DNA of 64,000 nt. Source: Hypomesus transpacificus. Lineage: Eukaryota > Chordata > Actinopteri > Osmeriformes > Osmeridae. Shown here one piece after another: positions 1 to 44,507 of this stretch (its first letter is position 1; the number at the start of each line of letters is the position of its first letter). The DNA lies in the NCBI RefSeq assembly GCF_021917145.1, contig NC_061070.1, forward strand, positions 18,448,138-18,512,137, in the 5' to 3' direction. Position numbers and translations under genes: made by a program. The notes under the pieces were generated by a model. It had not been told where the DNA came from and did not search any database. It worked only from the letters and a program-made list of their open reading frames with translations.

Positions 1-588
1 CATGACTATCAGAGTTTTAAATATAACCAAAGAGGTTTTAGGGTGACAGACATTCTAGCAAATGGTTGGATGTTTTTGGTTCAATAAACGTCATAGTGTA
101 GGTCGTTTACAGGCTGTATTAGCTCACATCAACAAGCAAGCCGTCCTCAGGTGTCAGCCACACAACTTCTGGCTAGCTAGCCCTAGCTATAGCTTATGCC
201 TTGCATTAGAATGCAACAATTAATATTGTAGTCTACTTTCCTAGTCTATGCTGGTTGCAAATATTTCAGAATCAGTTGCTCATGTTTCATAATCCAAACT
301 GAACCACTAGCCTTTCAAGCTAGCCATCAAGTTTTAGTGAGGTAGCTCGCTGGGGTCTTCACATACTCAGACATAACAAAGACATCGCAGGCATAACCAA
401 GCACTTAACCGTCTATATTTCAAAATAAGCAAATGCTATGATGGATGGATGGCTAGCGAGCCATCACTTTCTAGACCCTCATCTAGCTAGCTTTCAAGGG
501 CCGACCATAAACACAGGCCCATTTCTCGCCGACTTCGATTGAACCCTGAACGGCAGGTACGTTTGTCAAAACAGGTAACTTAACTCAC

Positions 589-740
589 CGCCTCAACTGC
601 GTGCTGGAGAATCGATGTGAATTTGGAGAACATTTTGTTCTTCGACTGGAGCAGTTTCTCACGAGAAGACTTAGAGAATTCCTCTATCTTCTTTCTATTG
701 CTACCTCCGCGATCCAGATTGGAGGTTTCATATAATGACC
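589..740 (-). CDS. fhip2a: FHIP2A (FAM160B1) first coding exon, partial gene
   Basis: Only the first coding exon is in the window; the gene continues off the left edge. Coding bases are 589-633 on the minus strand and read MFSKFTSILQHAVEA, which matches my memory of the N-terminus of vertebrate FAM160B1/FHIP2A. The exon ends at a GTGAGT donor (complement at 583-588), phase 0. Upstream the exon seems to extend as 5'UTR to about 740, where a CTCTCAG acceptor is seen, so a non-coding first exon probably lies further right. FHIP2A is a subunit of FTS-Hook-FHIP adaptor complexes that link cargo to dynein (family knowledge). In human it is the direct neighbour of ABLIM1, as here, which supports the call. 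The alternative, a chance 15-codon match, is unlikely given the start codon, donor and synteny together. Confidence 0.85.
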
Positions 741-1410
741 CTGAGAGGAAAATAAAGACCCACCATAAAACAGTAAAACGCACTAGCCAATGACTTCAAA
801 GATCTAGACTTGCACAACCAAGCCAGCTCTGGGCACCAGGCCTGTAAGCACCAGTAAAAAACACGGTTCGAGCAGGCTGGATTCTAGTATGGACACGGTG
901 GCACTTCCCCAGCCAAGCGATAAATGTTTTGACCACCAGAGAGCAGTAAGTCTCACATATGGGAGGATAAACACGTTTTACTTTACTTTACACTTTGCAT
1001 GAATATAAGAGTGAAGTAAATACTGTAGCATGGGAAGAAGAATATGCCAGTTCATGTTTTAACTTTGATTTCCTCATTTAGGAATTGGTCTGACTGGCGA
1101 ATGACGATGCCTGGCTAAAGGTTATACTGGGAGGATTAAAACTAATAGTGCAACATAAAGCCAATTACATATTGAATACAACTGTTATATTTATTGCATT
1201 CTTCAGAAAATGCTGAGAGATTTATCGAGACTTTGTCGAAAGAAATCGTTTTGGGCCCCTTAGCCTTTTATTGTGAAAAAAATAAACGTGGCCGGAAGTA
1301 CTTACAGTCGACGCAAACTCAGTATCTGCGTTTGTTTTCAATGAAGGAGGAGAAATAGGACAGAATAAGTTTTTGCAGCCAATTATTACATCGAGCAGTT
1401 CATTCCGAGA

Positions 1411-2756
1411 ATGTCCGAAATATCCAAAACACAAATGCTTAAAGCTTTGATCAACGAACGACTAGTGTTCGCCGTTTTGGAAATATTCGAGGCAGTAGAA
1501 AAAAACATACATGAATACCACGAGGAGGTGGACAAGACTACTCAAGAAAACACACGTCCTAAAAAGCGTTTGGACTTGATTCTTCAACCTGAGATAAGAT
1601 TGGACCGAGCTGGTAAGGTTTGCCACCAAGTTATTTGCACAGAGCTGCCATTTGATACAAGTGTATAATCAGCGTTTTGAGTCACGATTATCTAAAGCTA
1701 CCACAATATCAGTTTCCAAATCTACTCTGCCGGTTGTACCGAAATCGGTGAACTGTCGCGTGCAACTGCATAGTAAACAAACTAGACATGTAGCTAACGA
1801 ACTTACAAATGTATGTCTGACTGAACAGAATAACAATTTGAGTCCAATGTAATGTGTGTATTACGTAAAGCTCCAAAAACTGTATTTAGCGCGCAAATTA
1901 ATATTTATTAAATTGGCATCGCATCAACTGTGGAAGCCCCTAACTAAGCTCAAGAAAACATTCAATATGTCCTATGTTGGGACCAGAGCTTGGCTCTGGT
2001 TGGGACTGAGCCCAGAACGTTGACGACGTCTGGCTCGGCCTCTGAGGTATGTTCTACAGACACTAAGGCAGCAATCATTACTCTAGTCACTACAACCACT
2101 GTTTAGATTCACTAGATTAAAGTATTTTAACACTTAAGTTCTCATCAGATAATTAACTATAGGGTGCGGTTGGCATTTTGATGCTATCATGTAACCAGAG
2201 AGAAGAGTTAGAATGTTGTTTAAATTGGCCAATACAAGTCATGCAGAAGTTTTATGCTGTTCTCCATTCAGATGCTCAGCAGTGTGCTGGAGGTTGTGGA
2301 GAGGGGGGAGCAGATGGGCACCTGGCCGGTGAGCAGGCTGCCTGCCTGGGTCAGAAGCAGCCAGAACACCTGCAGGTGAAACAGGAGCTCTGCAGCCCGG
2401 AGGAGGACCAGCCGCTACAACAACTCAAGTGTGAAGAAGCTGAGCTCTCACAGGATCCTCATTGTTTACGTCAGCCACACCAGTTACACCGTCAGATGCT
2501 TGAGAGCAGGAAGGAAGGTGTCCGGGACTCTCTGGTGCTCAACCTGAACCTGAGGAAGTCTCAAGAACACCTGGGTCAATCCACGACACTGTGGCCATCT
2601 TAGATGTAGGTAACAACTCTGCAAAACGTTGGCTAATGTAGCTCGATTAATTTTATGAACAAGTATGTTGATTTGTATAAATATTTTTGATTTCAAACAG
2701 GTTTGGAGTGATTCACCAGGACAATCAATTTCTAAAAGGAGAAAGTTGGCAGAGAT
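1411..2756 (+). pseudogene. N-terminal exons of a fish C2H2 zinc-finger-type gene, probably decayed
   Basis: Exon 1 (1411-1612) starts MSEISKTQMLKALINERL and continues through a short acidic helix. This is the stereotyped N-terminal exon of many teleost C2H2 zinc-finger proteins. It ends in phase 1 at GTAAGG. A phase-matching acceptor at 2271 opens exon 2 with DAQQ, rich in Glu, Gln and Cys, as in those proteins. The exon 2 frame stops at 2603. A second frame, open from about 2535 to 2605 and reading through EPEEVSRTPGSIHDTVAILD, looks like the expected continuation, so a frame change lies near 2520-2545. A possible further exon at 2701-2756 is flanked by AG and GTAAGT but its phases do not fit cleanly. 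No C2H2 finger array is visible downstream. It could be a live gene with an unrecognised exon, but a broken copy fits better. Confidence 0.6.
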
Positions 2757-2927
2757 GTAAGTTTTCAAGTATGTTTTAAAAAGCTGCTGTGACAACCTGT
2801 ATTATCGTTTGCATTAATCACAAAGTTTTTAGTTTTGTTCTGATTAAATATGATCAGTGGTGAAATGTGATGTAACACACCGTAACTCTCAGATGGAGGG
2901 ACCCCATAGAGGCCACACTCCCCTGCT

Positions 2928-3160
2928 CCACCCTGCAGCTCCACCCTGCAGCTCCACCCTGCAGCTCCACCCTGCAGCTCCCCTCCACCCTGCAGAGCCC
3001 CTCCACCCTGCAGAGCCCCTCCACCCTGCAGAGCAGCTCCACCCTGCAGCACAGCTCCACCCTGAAGAGCCCCTCCACCCTGCAGAGCCCCTCCACCCTG
3101 CAGAGCCCCTCCACCCTGCAGAGCCCCTCCACCCTGCAGCACAAGGTCCTCCATGTAACG
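2928..3160. repeat. Minisatellite, 15-18 bp CTCCACCCTGCAG units
   Basis: About fourteen tandem copies of a unit built on ctccaccctgcag, alternating with agcccc or agcac insertions. The long open frames over it on both strands are a consequence of the repeat and show no conserved domain. Confidence 0.9.
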
Positions 3161-3194
3161 ACCCCTGTGTAAGGAAGTAGCAACCATTACCTTG

Positions 3195-3350
3195 CCCTGC
3201 TGCCACCATGTGACACAGGCAGACAGGTGTGCTGCCACCATGTGACACAGGCAGACAGGTGTGATGCCAGAATGTGACACAGGCAGACAGGTGTGATGCC
3301 ACCATGTGACACAGGCAGACAGGTGTGATGCCACCATGTAACACAGTCTA
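3195..3350. repeat. Minisatellite, five 32-bp units
   Basis: The unit starts gccaccatgtgacacaggca and recurs every 32 bp from about 3202 to 3350, with one diverged copy (gccagaatg). No spacer structure and no coding function seen. Confidence 0.9.
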
Positions 3351-3479
3351 TACATAGTGTGACCCTAACAGCCAAAGAATATACTGAATTTCAGAAATAA
3401 TATTAAACCATTACATATGCTGATATGTGTCATTACATATCAGCATGACCATCTGTATGAGAGCTGATGTAAGCTAGTG

Positions 3480-4703
3480 TTTTCAGGCTGGTGATGGGCC
3501 CAGAGCTGCAGACATGGAGCTGGTGGCCAGGCTGTCTGACAGACTGCTGGAGCTGAGACGGCCGGCAGGACTGACCCTCCACAGCCAGCAGTTCTCAGGC
3601 TGGATCTACTATGCAAACCTGGATCTTGAGTAAAACCCAGGAGTGTTTATCCTCTACGTTGTGTAATCACTTGGCCTTCTACTTAGGTGGACAGCATCAT
3701 GGGCTTGTGGCAGAGGCTGGCGGATCCTGATAAGCAGCTGGTTGGGCACCTGGACCGGCCGAGACCATGCAGGCTCAGGTGTCCCAAGGCGAAAGACGTT
3801 CTCCTCCCAGGGGTGGACAGAGGGAAGCGGGGTGTGTTGGGGGGCTCTGCCCAGAGGCCAGACTGCTGCTGGCTGGTGGAGGCCATCTTTGTGAGGCTCT
3901 GCAAGATTCACAAGAGTCCCAAGAAGAAGTGGGGCCTGACAAGCCTGACAAGATGGTGTCTGATCTTGAATGACTACCGTACCATACAGCAGCTGGTTCT
4001 GTCCAGCGAGGCCATGAAGCAGTGCTCCCTACAGCTGACTGAAGTGGACCAGACAACCCTCCGTCAGTGGCACAGGCAGAGGCTCTGCCCTGCTGTGGCT
4101 CCACCATCCCAGAAAGCAGCCATGAGGAGCCTCCAGCCCCAGGTTGCAGCAGGGCAGGCCCCAGCCTAGAGGCAGTCAGCCCACACACTGGCCCCTCCTC
4201 TCGAGGCAGTCAGCCCACACACTGGCCCCTCCTCTAGAGGCAGTCAGCCCACACACTGGCCCCTCCTCTAGAGGCAGTCAGCCCACACACTGGCCCCTCC
4301 TCTAGAGGCAGTCAGCCCACACACTGGCCCCTCCTCTAGAGGCAGTCAGCCCACACACTGGCCCCTCCTCTAGAGGCAGTCAGCCCACAGCTGGGAGTCC
4401 AGAGGGAGATGTGTACCACCCAGTCTTGGATGGTTTTACTAATGCCTGCAGGTCCAGGTCTGTCTGTTCCTATCCTGATCTCCGCTTCTTGCTAATGTCT
4501 GTCCGGTCCCGCCCATCAAAACCCGAGTGTACAAACGTAGAGTGAGGCCTAACATGTGTCGGAGGTGTGGGCAGCACCACAACACCCTGACGGGCAGAGC
4601 CAGTACAGGGGGCTGGTCTACTGCCCGGCCTCCGAGACGCTGTCCAAGGAACTGTGGCTCAGGGAGCAGAGGAGAACATGCAGTAAAGTAGCTGTGCAGC
4701 AGT
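3480..4703 (+). pseudogene. Broken copy of a multi-copy teleost protein family with C-terminal CxxC...YCP motif
   Basis: Three blocks in order resemble an unnamed repeated protein family I remember from fish genomes. Block 1 (about 3514-3600) reads MELVARLSDRLLELR. Block 2 (3687-4110, preceded by a CTTAG acceptor) contains SIMGLWQRL, a WLVEAIFVRLCKIH segment and LTEVDQTTLRQWH. Block 3 (about 4515-4700) has MCRRCGQHHN followed by QYRGLVYCP. Blocks 1 and 2 cannot be joined in phase by any GT-AG pair I can find. Block 3 needs a frame change at about 4591-4600 to read from the CxxC into the QYRGLVYCP part. A poly(A)-like aataaa is at 4728. The molecular function of the family is unknown to me. 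The zinc-finger-type exons just upstream could once have been part of the same transcription unit. Confidence 0.55.
4165..4400. repeat. Minisatellite, seven 34-bp units
   Basis: The unit gaggcagtcagcccacacac plus tggcccctcctcta repeats every 34 bp with almost no divergence. It lies between blocks 2 and 3 of the broken family member, just after its frame ends (stop at about 4167), so it is probably intronic. Confidence 0.93.
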
Positions 4704-4740
4704 AGTTTAAATATGTTGGTGTTTGTAAATAAAAGGTTAT

Positions 4741-7700
4741 GGGGGTGTATGATTTCCTTGTCATTCATTCATTAATTGTAGGTTCATTGGTTTTAACTGA
4801 CATACTATTTTACTATACTTATCTCAGGAGAAACGTTTGTCTTGCAGTACCCACACACCTGCATGCTGGTAGAGGCCACCCTCACCCGTGCAGCAGTGTC
4901 CAGAAACCCCTTCTCCGTCCATGCGGTCCCATTTGCCAAGAGATTTGGGAGCGGGCTGATATGTGCAGACAACCACTCCTGGGGACAGGGCGAAAATATT
5001 TAGAAGTAAAAAATAAGCATTTTTTTCAAAGATATTTTCTGGTGTCCGTACTTTACTTCACCATAGATGTAATCTTTTCTCCTTTTTTTACTTTGCCTCC
5101 TAAGATTTTCTACACAAATATCTGTATTTTCTACACTTTATATTTTCAAGCCAGGCTCATTACTTTTTCTAATCTGTATTTGATGGCATGGTCTTTCTCA
5201 CCCCTGTCCTCTCCTTTCATTGTGTGTGTGAAAAATAAAAGTTAGATTTTTTTGTTTGTTTTAACTTTAGAAACTTTTTAGAAAAGAAATCAAGTTTCCC
5301 CAAAAAAGTTTTGAAAGTTTGATAATTTTTTGAAAATATTTTTTCAAAACTTTTTCCAACAGACGGTAAAGAGAGGACCCTCAAACCCTAAACGTTTTTG
5401 AAAAATATGTTTCTGAAGGTTGAGATAATATTTTTGAAAAAGTTTCTAAAGGTTAAAATAACCTATTCTAACTAAAGTTTCAAAAAAGTTGACAGAAAAT
5501 GTTTCAAAAAGTTCTGAAAGGTTGACAAATATTTTATCAAATTGTTGCATCATTGATGAGTACTTGATGAGCACTTTGCTATACTATTGTACTCTGCTCT
5601 GCTTTAATCTACTGTTTTAGGCTTATTTTCCTTGCCTTTCCCTCTCCTCCTCTCCCCTCCTTTCAGTTTGTGTGTGTGGAAAAAAAGGTACCTTATGGAT
5701 GAGACAGAGTTAGCAATGTCGACTTGACTGAGTATAGAGACATTCCTCATCATCCATGGCCTAGGAGGGAGATTTTCGAAATTGTCGGTGTCAAAAAAAA
5801 TGATTCCTGGCAAATGCGTCTATAGTGTCTTTTTGTATTAATGGTGCGTCCATCAGAGCCCCTGTGAGGTCCAGTCAGAGCCCACACTTCTTTACTTTGA
5901 GTGAAAAAGTGTAGTCACTTCAACTTTTACCAGTCTTTTTAAACATGAGTATCTATAGGGCCTACTATTTGACTCCGTGCAAGACTGTGCCCCCTGGCGG
6001 TAGTTTGGCATACTTCTGGCCTCAAGTGAAGGGGGCCTGTAGGAATACTACTACCTGTGTCAGATGTGGTTGTTATAACGGACTAATGTGCTGTTATATC
6101 CTATAACAAGGCAGTCAGAGATATTAGTTGGGCAAGTAGGTTACGTAACTTTTTTTAATTATGAAAACAATGTTATATGTTAACACTTTAAAAGTTAGGC
6201 CTACTTGATTATTAGCTACATTATTTATTATATTTAGCCTACCTACCTCACCCACTCCTACAATGACAACTTAATCGATGATAAAACTCATTATTAAACA
6301 TCAATATCAAAAAAGAAACTGAAATTGTAGCGAATTACTTGGCATTCTCTTGAACTTTTCGCATTTGTAGTAAAGAGGTAGCCTACGTGACCAGACATTG
6401 CGATTTTTGATAAATTGTCTGAAATAAGATTAACTTGGGAAGTGTCCCTACAAAACTGTATGATATACCTACAAACCAAGTGTGGTGGGCTTTCCCAGCT
6501 TTACTGAACATCAAAATCAATGTGAATGTTTTAGGATTCGCGTAACAGGATGATTTGCCTCCCCATCCCAGCAGGACACGCCCTAACGCCACTCAGCGGG
6601 CTACCTACAGGAAAAACGTGGGCTGCGTTTACTCTGCGTACAGTCCTAAATAGTCCTATTGTCATATTGTCGGGCACAAATATTCTCAACCGCTTCTCTA
6701 TTCTCTATTTTTTTTTCAAAGCGTCACTTGGGATTTCGTAAATAAGCCTCCATACCCACCGGGCATGTCTACTGCTGCAAGAGGTGAGTGTCTACGACCG
6801 GTACCGCAGTAGCCTTCATTACATTCGGGACAGAATATATACATCGCATGTAAACCGTGATAACCGATACAGAAAAGGTAGCCCAGTTGCGTCGTTCAAC
6901 GTGAGTTGTCTCAGACTCAAGACGCGGTTAAGTAGGGTACAATCCCCCTGCTGTACCCGGCGCATAGCCCAAACTAAACTAAAAGCTGCCTCTGAACCGC
7001 AAACAGGCTATCATTATGAAATGAACCTGCCTATTTTGACGCATTTGCACAAATAAAAGACCAGACCCAGGGATGATATGTCAGGTGTTGCTGTGTAGAA
7101 GAAATGACAGCCACATTGTAGCCTAAGTGCCAATACCATAGACAGTGTAGGCTATAGAAAGCGTTTGTAACATTGAGTACAAGTAAGAAGTTGTTCTAAT
7201 ACCGTAACTTTCACCTGTTCATTCTGGCTATTTAAGCCCCGATGTTCATAATTTCTGCTTGGAGGGCAACATGGACACTGGGTTGAATACACCTGTCATC
7301 AGGTTTACCTTGTTTAGGAGGATAAAATAATTTAGCAACAGATTCAGATTGTCTCACCATATGTTGTTGTCATGGGAGACATTGTTCTGAGAGCCTTCTT
7401 CAGGTTTCCCTGGAGTGTGAAAGTCAACTTCCTGCTTTCTCAGCTGCAGGGTGCCTCTGTGGTCTGTGACTGGATGTTGGGTTTCCTGTCTGGCGGGGGG
7501 ACAGTGGTCAGCTCCCAGCCTCCAGCTTGAAGGAGGGAACCATCATCTCCCTCTGCCTTCAGATGCATTCTGGGTTATTTCGATAATTAATTTTCGATAA
7601 TCAGTTCTCGCTCTGCATAGAGTATATCCCACAGGACTGGAGAGTAAGCAGTTTGAGGAGATGTTGAAAGTTAGCAGACTGTTCACAGCAGGTGGGCCTG

Positions 7701-8540
7701 TGTGGTGTCCTGGATGTGAGGTAGTGGTCTGTCTGGCAGGGCTGGGGTAAACAGCCTCCAGATGTTCAGAGGTCATGGCTAGTGATGTGTGCTGAGAGAG
7801 GAGGCTGTGCTGGGCGGACAAACAACACCACAACATGAGAGCGTACTGCACAAGAACTACACTGACAATAACACAACATGTACTGGATGACTTTTCTTCA
7901 TGTGTGTTTTGGGGGCCAGAACCCAGTTCCTCTCTGAGGGGCAGCAGCATGTTACATGACACGTTAAGTGCTAATCCCTCTAGGACTGACGTTGAGAAGG
8001 TTCTGGAATTGCTGACTCGCTTCCTCACTTCTTGCTCTCTGTGATGTCATCCTCATGTGGGCGTATTTGTCCTGCTATTGGGGATGGGGGTCTTAGAAGC
8101 CAGCACTCGTGGGTCCTGAGGTCACGCACACGGGATTAACATGCCTCACGCCTGTGTTACCGGCCAATCGTTCTGATGTAAGTCCTGCTCTGAAACCATG
8201 CTGGAGGAACGCCTGCTCACTTTGGTTGGTGTAATTAATGATCTAAAACATGTGAACAGTTGTTTATCAAACAATGTCATAGCATGTCATTTGATGGTAC
8301 TTAGACCATTTTACAGAAAGTGGAATGGAAAAAGGAATTCCATGCCAGGGCTTAATTTCACATGGTTGGATATTATATCTCTGGATCCATTTGGCATCAG
8401 TCCTACTTTTAGCTCTACTTTCCACTTAAAAACTCAGAACTGTCCATTTTGCGTTTGGCATTACCATGGTCTTGGTCTTCTCGTCGTTTGTCCTGTATCA
8501 TTCCAGCCGACCTCACACACTAGTGTGGCTCTGCAGCTCT
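4741..8540. other. About 3.8 kb without a supportable gene
   Basis: AT-rich sequence with short open frames of at most about 160 codons. None has a recognisable domain, plausible splice pattern or repeat signature. A purine-rich, homopolymer-dominated stretch at about 5260-5540 repeats aaagtttt/gaaaagttt motifs and is probably simple-sequence decay. The remainder is upstream flank of ablim1. Confidence 0.6.
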
Positions 8541-8546
8541 CTGATG

Positions 8547-9343
8547 ACGGTACCTGATGTACCTGCTGTACCTGATGTACCTGCTGTACCTGCTGTACCT
8601 GAGGTGTCTGCTGTACCTGCTGTACCTGCTGTACCTGCTGTACCTGCTGTACCTGAGGTGTCTGCTGTACCTGCTGTACCTGCTGTACCTGATGTACCTG
8701 CTGTACCTGCTGTACCTGAGGTGTCTGCTGTACCTGCTGTACCTGCTGTACCTGAGGTACCTGCTGTACCTGCTGTACCTGCTGTACCTGCTGTTCCTGA
8801 GGTGTCTGCTGTACCTGCTGTACCTGCTGTACCTGAGGTGTCTGCTGTACCTGCTGTACCTGCTGTACCTGAGGTACCTGCTGTACCTGCTGTACCTGCT
8901 GTACCTGCTGTTCCTGAGGTGTCTGCTGTACCTGCTGTACCTGCTGTACCTGCTGTACCTGAGGTACCTGCTGTACCTGCTGTACCTGAGGTACCTGCTG
9001 TACCTGCTGTACCTGCTGTACCTGAGGTGTCTGCTGTACCTGCTGTACCTGCTGTACCTGAGGTACCTGCTGTACCTGCTGTACCTGCTGTACCTGAGGT
9101 GTCTGCTGTACCTGCTGTACCTGCTGTACCTGAGGTACCTGCTGTACCTGCTGTACCTGAGGTGTCTGCTGTACCTGTTGTACCTGAGGTACCTGCTGAA
9201 CCTGCTGTACCTGAGGTGTCTGCTGTACCTGCTGTACCTGAGGTACCTGCTGTACCTGCTGTACCTGATGTACCTGCTGTACCTGCTGTACCTGCTGTAC
9301 CTGCTGTACCTGATGTACCTGCTGTACCTGCTGTACCTGATGC
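8547..9343. repeat. 0.8 kb array of 9-bp CTGCTGTAC units
   Basis: About 88 copies of ctgctgtac with regular variants (ctgatgtac, ctgaggtac, ctgaggtgt). Because the unit is a multiple of three and has no stop in several frames, it produces long open frames on both strands: VPA/VPE, LLYLRC, QQVQQTP and GTAGTS-type repeats. None has flanking domain sequence, so I call it non-coding. The variants form higher-order blocks of about 36-54 bp. Confidence 0.95.
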
Positions 9344-9900
9344 ATCAGAATGCCCCAAAAGAGCCTCTGGGTTGATCCCAGGTATGTAGGATGGAGTTTA
9401 ATCCTCCCTTCTCTCCTCCACCTGTATGCAGGCCCCTCTCCTCCACCTGTATGCTGGCGTAAGACCCTGCAGCACAATGTATTTAACCCTTTCCTAGAGG
9501 GTTGCACCTTCTGGCTTGTGGAAAATAGAAAGTGGGTGATAGTGGAGGAAGTCCTCTTCCTTCGTGACCCTGACTTAGAGCCTCGTTCCTGGGCTAGTCT
9601 CTATGGGACCTGTCCAGTCCCTACCTGTCAGGCTGCAGCAGAGTCTGCGTCGCTGCGGAGCGCTGCAGCCTGCTCCTCCTCTGAGCACTGGAGAAAGCTG
9701 CTCTCTCTCTCACCACACCATCCTCCGCATCAGCACTTTCTGCCAGAGTGTGTTCTCGCATGTGTGTGTGTGTGTGTGCACCCGTGCGGCCTTGTGCGTG
9801 AACCTGTGTGTGTGTGTCCGTGCATGTGTCTGAATAATTGATGAGGAGGAGAAGCAACAGAAGAGCTGCTGGGACAGAGAGAGTGTGTTAGCGTAGCGAG

Positions 9901-42364
<32,464 letters not shown>

Positions 42365-43365
42365 CAGTCAGGGCTGCATGTATACTGTACATTCAATCAC
42401 ACTGTGCAGTACAAACTGGAATATAGATGTAGACATTCTTTTTCTTCATCTCCTACTATTTTATGACATTTACAAGAAAGAATGATTTATTTTTCTCTGA
42501 AGCTTCCAGAGACTGGGAACTGAGTGTGTGTGATTGAACAGACTTGCTCACAAGGTCGCAGGGAATGAGAATAAAAACAACTTCTTCCATGTTCAAAAAT
42601 GACAAAGAATGAGAAAGAATGAGAAAGACTAATCAGTCTGGTCATGTTGCTTTTGACTGCGCTTGTTTGTTTTGTTTCTTGCTTTGCATCGAGTGGAACT
42701 GCTTTCCTTTCTGTCCTGCTTATCTCCTCATGTGTTGCTGTTGATTCCTGTGGAACTGTGTTAGCTGAACGATGTTAGCTAAACCTCACGACACCATAGG
42801 AGAAGGAAAACACCCAGATCTCAAGCCAGACTGGTGCGTGAGGGTGGCAGCGTAGCCCTCACATCACCACAAACATTTTAATCCAATGTTGATATCAAAT
42901 GGATAGATTCAATGGGTCTTCATGAAACAAACAGTGGCTGATTGTGAGGCTTGTGCTAGCTAACGTGAATACCCAGTCCCACTGTTTCCTGTGGCTCTGC
43001 ACTGTGGAGATTTGGTTGTTCCAAGCTTGTTCCAGTCATCAGTACTGTATACCCAGGACATGTGCTAGTCACTCCAAACATAAACACCAATTACCCTGCT
43101 TCTCGCAGGCTCCCAGGCCAGATAAGATTACTTTTCTCTCAGTTGATTTGGAATAGCCACTTCTTCTCCGATTAATTTTTAAGTATTCAGCAACCACCAC
43201 ATGAGCAGATATATTCAGCAACCACCACATGAGCAGATATATTCAGCAACCACCACATGAGCAGACCCATATTCAATGTAAGAGCTAAACTGTATTTGAA
43301 TCTGTTTTATAACTGAAACCCACACTGCCATTTGTTGTATTGAATTCTGAGCCAATAAAGCTTGA
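42365..43365 (+). promoter_or_regulatory. ablim1: ablim1 3'UTR with poly(A) signals
   Basis: aataaa hexamers are at about 42570-42575 and 43354-43359. The second lies before the L2 element. A three-copy 28-bp repeat (attcagcaaccaccacatga) is at about 43178-43265. No other gene is seen in the interval. Confidence 0.55.
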
Positions 43366-44507
43366 AATCCCGTCGTTTAGACACCCTGAGCTGAACCAGA
43401 CATCCTTCCCCCCTGCGTGTGTGTGTCTTCTGCGAGAATAACCAGGGTGGTCGGGATGGCAGGGGGGATGGCAGGGAGGGTGCTGTTCTGAGGACTTTCC
43501 TTCTGTAATGGGACCAACGAGACTCAGTTAAGATCAGGACAAGCCAATAAAGAGGCACAGACCAATGGGAGCCTTGTTGTTCAAATCAAATCAAATCAAA
43601 TTTATTTGTATAGCCCTTTTTACACGCAAGCATGTCACAGAGGGCTTCACATGCGCCCATAGAACTGCCCCTCAACCAACCTAAACCCTCAAGGAAGACA
43701 AGGAAAAACTCCCAGAAAAACTCCCACCGGGAGAAAAAATGGAAGAAACCTTGGGAGGAGCAATTCAGAGAGGGATCCCCTCCTCCAGAGACGGTTGGTA
43801 AGAGAGAGGAGCAGAACACAAGCTAAACATAGTCATACAGTGTCAATGGGTTTTGAAACACCAAAATCCATTGTTCGGCTTTATAGACGTTGGATGGGAC
43901 CGGGAAACTCGCTGTTGGCCGTCAAGGAGACTGGATTCCGGGTGACGACCTGGTTCAGCGTTGGCAGACCGACGACCAAGCAGGTCCTGACAGCTCAAAC
44001 CCCCCACACCACAGGGAATGTGTGGGGGGGGGGACAGAGAGGAGAGCAGGGATTAGAGAATGCCAGGAGCAGCTAACAGTTACAGTCAAAATAGAATGAG
44101 ATCCCCACCGGTCAAGTGTGGACTAGTGCAGCAATTTAACAGAGCAAAAAGGGTTTTTGATGCAGCCCCACACACCAAAACAACGACAGCCCCCCTCAGT
44201 TGGAACATGAAATCTGTTCCAGGGGAAAGAACTCTAAAGTAGGTTATACTTATACGAATAAGGATGAAAACAGCCAGTCCCCCGTTGTCTCCAACTAGTA
44301 ATAAAAACTATAACAGTAACAATATACAGCAACGGAACTATAATAATAATAATACTAACAATATACAGTAACAGGTTTACTTTATTTGTAACATCTAGCT
44401 GGGCAATGTGAACATAAGCTATAATTAAAATTTAAAAGTTACATGTGATACACACATAGGCAAGCACACATCCCAGGTTTACATAGAAAGTACACACATA
44501 CTTACCT

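Noticed and set aside
7543-8028. Minus-strand open frame of 161 codons
   Set aside because: No recognisable domain, signal peptide or splice pattern; composition is like flanking non-coding DNA.
8461-9507. Open frames of 270-350 codons on both strands
   Set aside because: They are products of a 9-bp repeat without stops; no domain or splice context on any strand.
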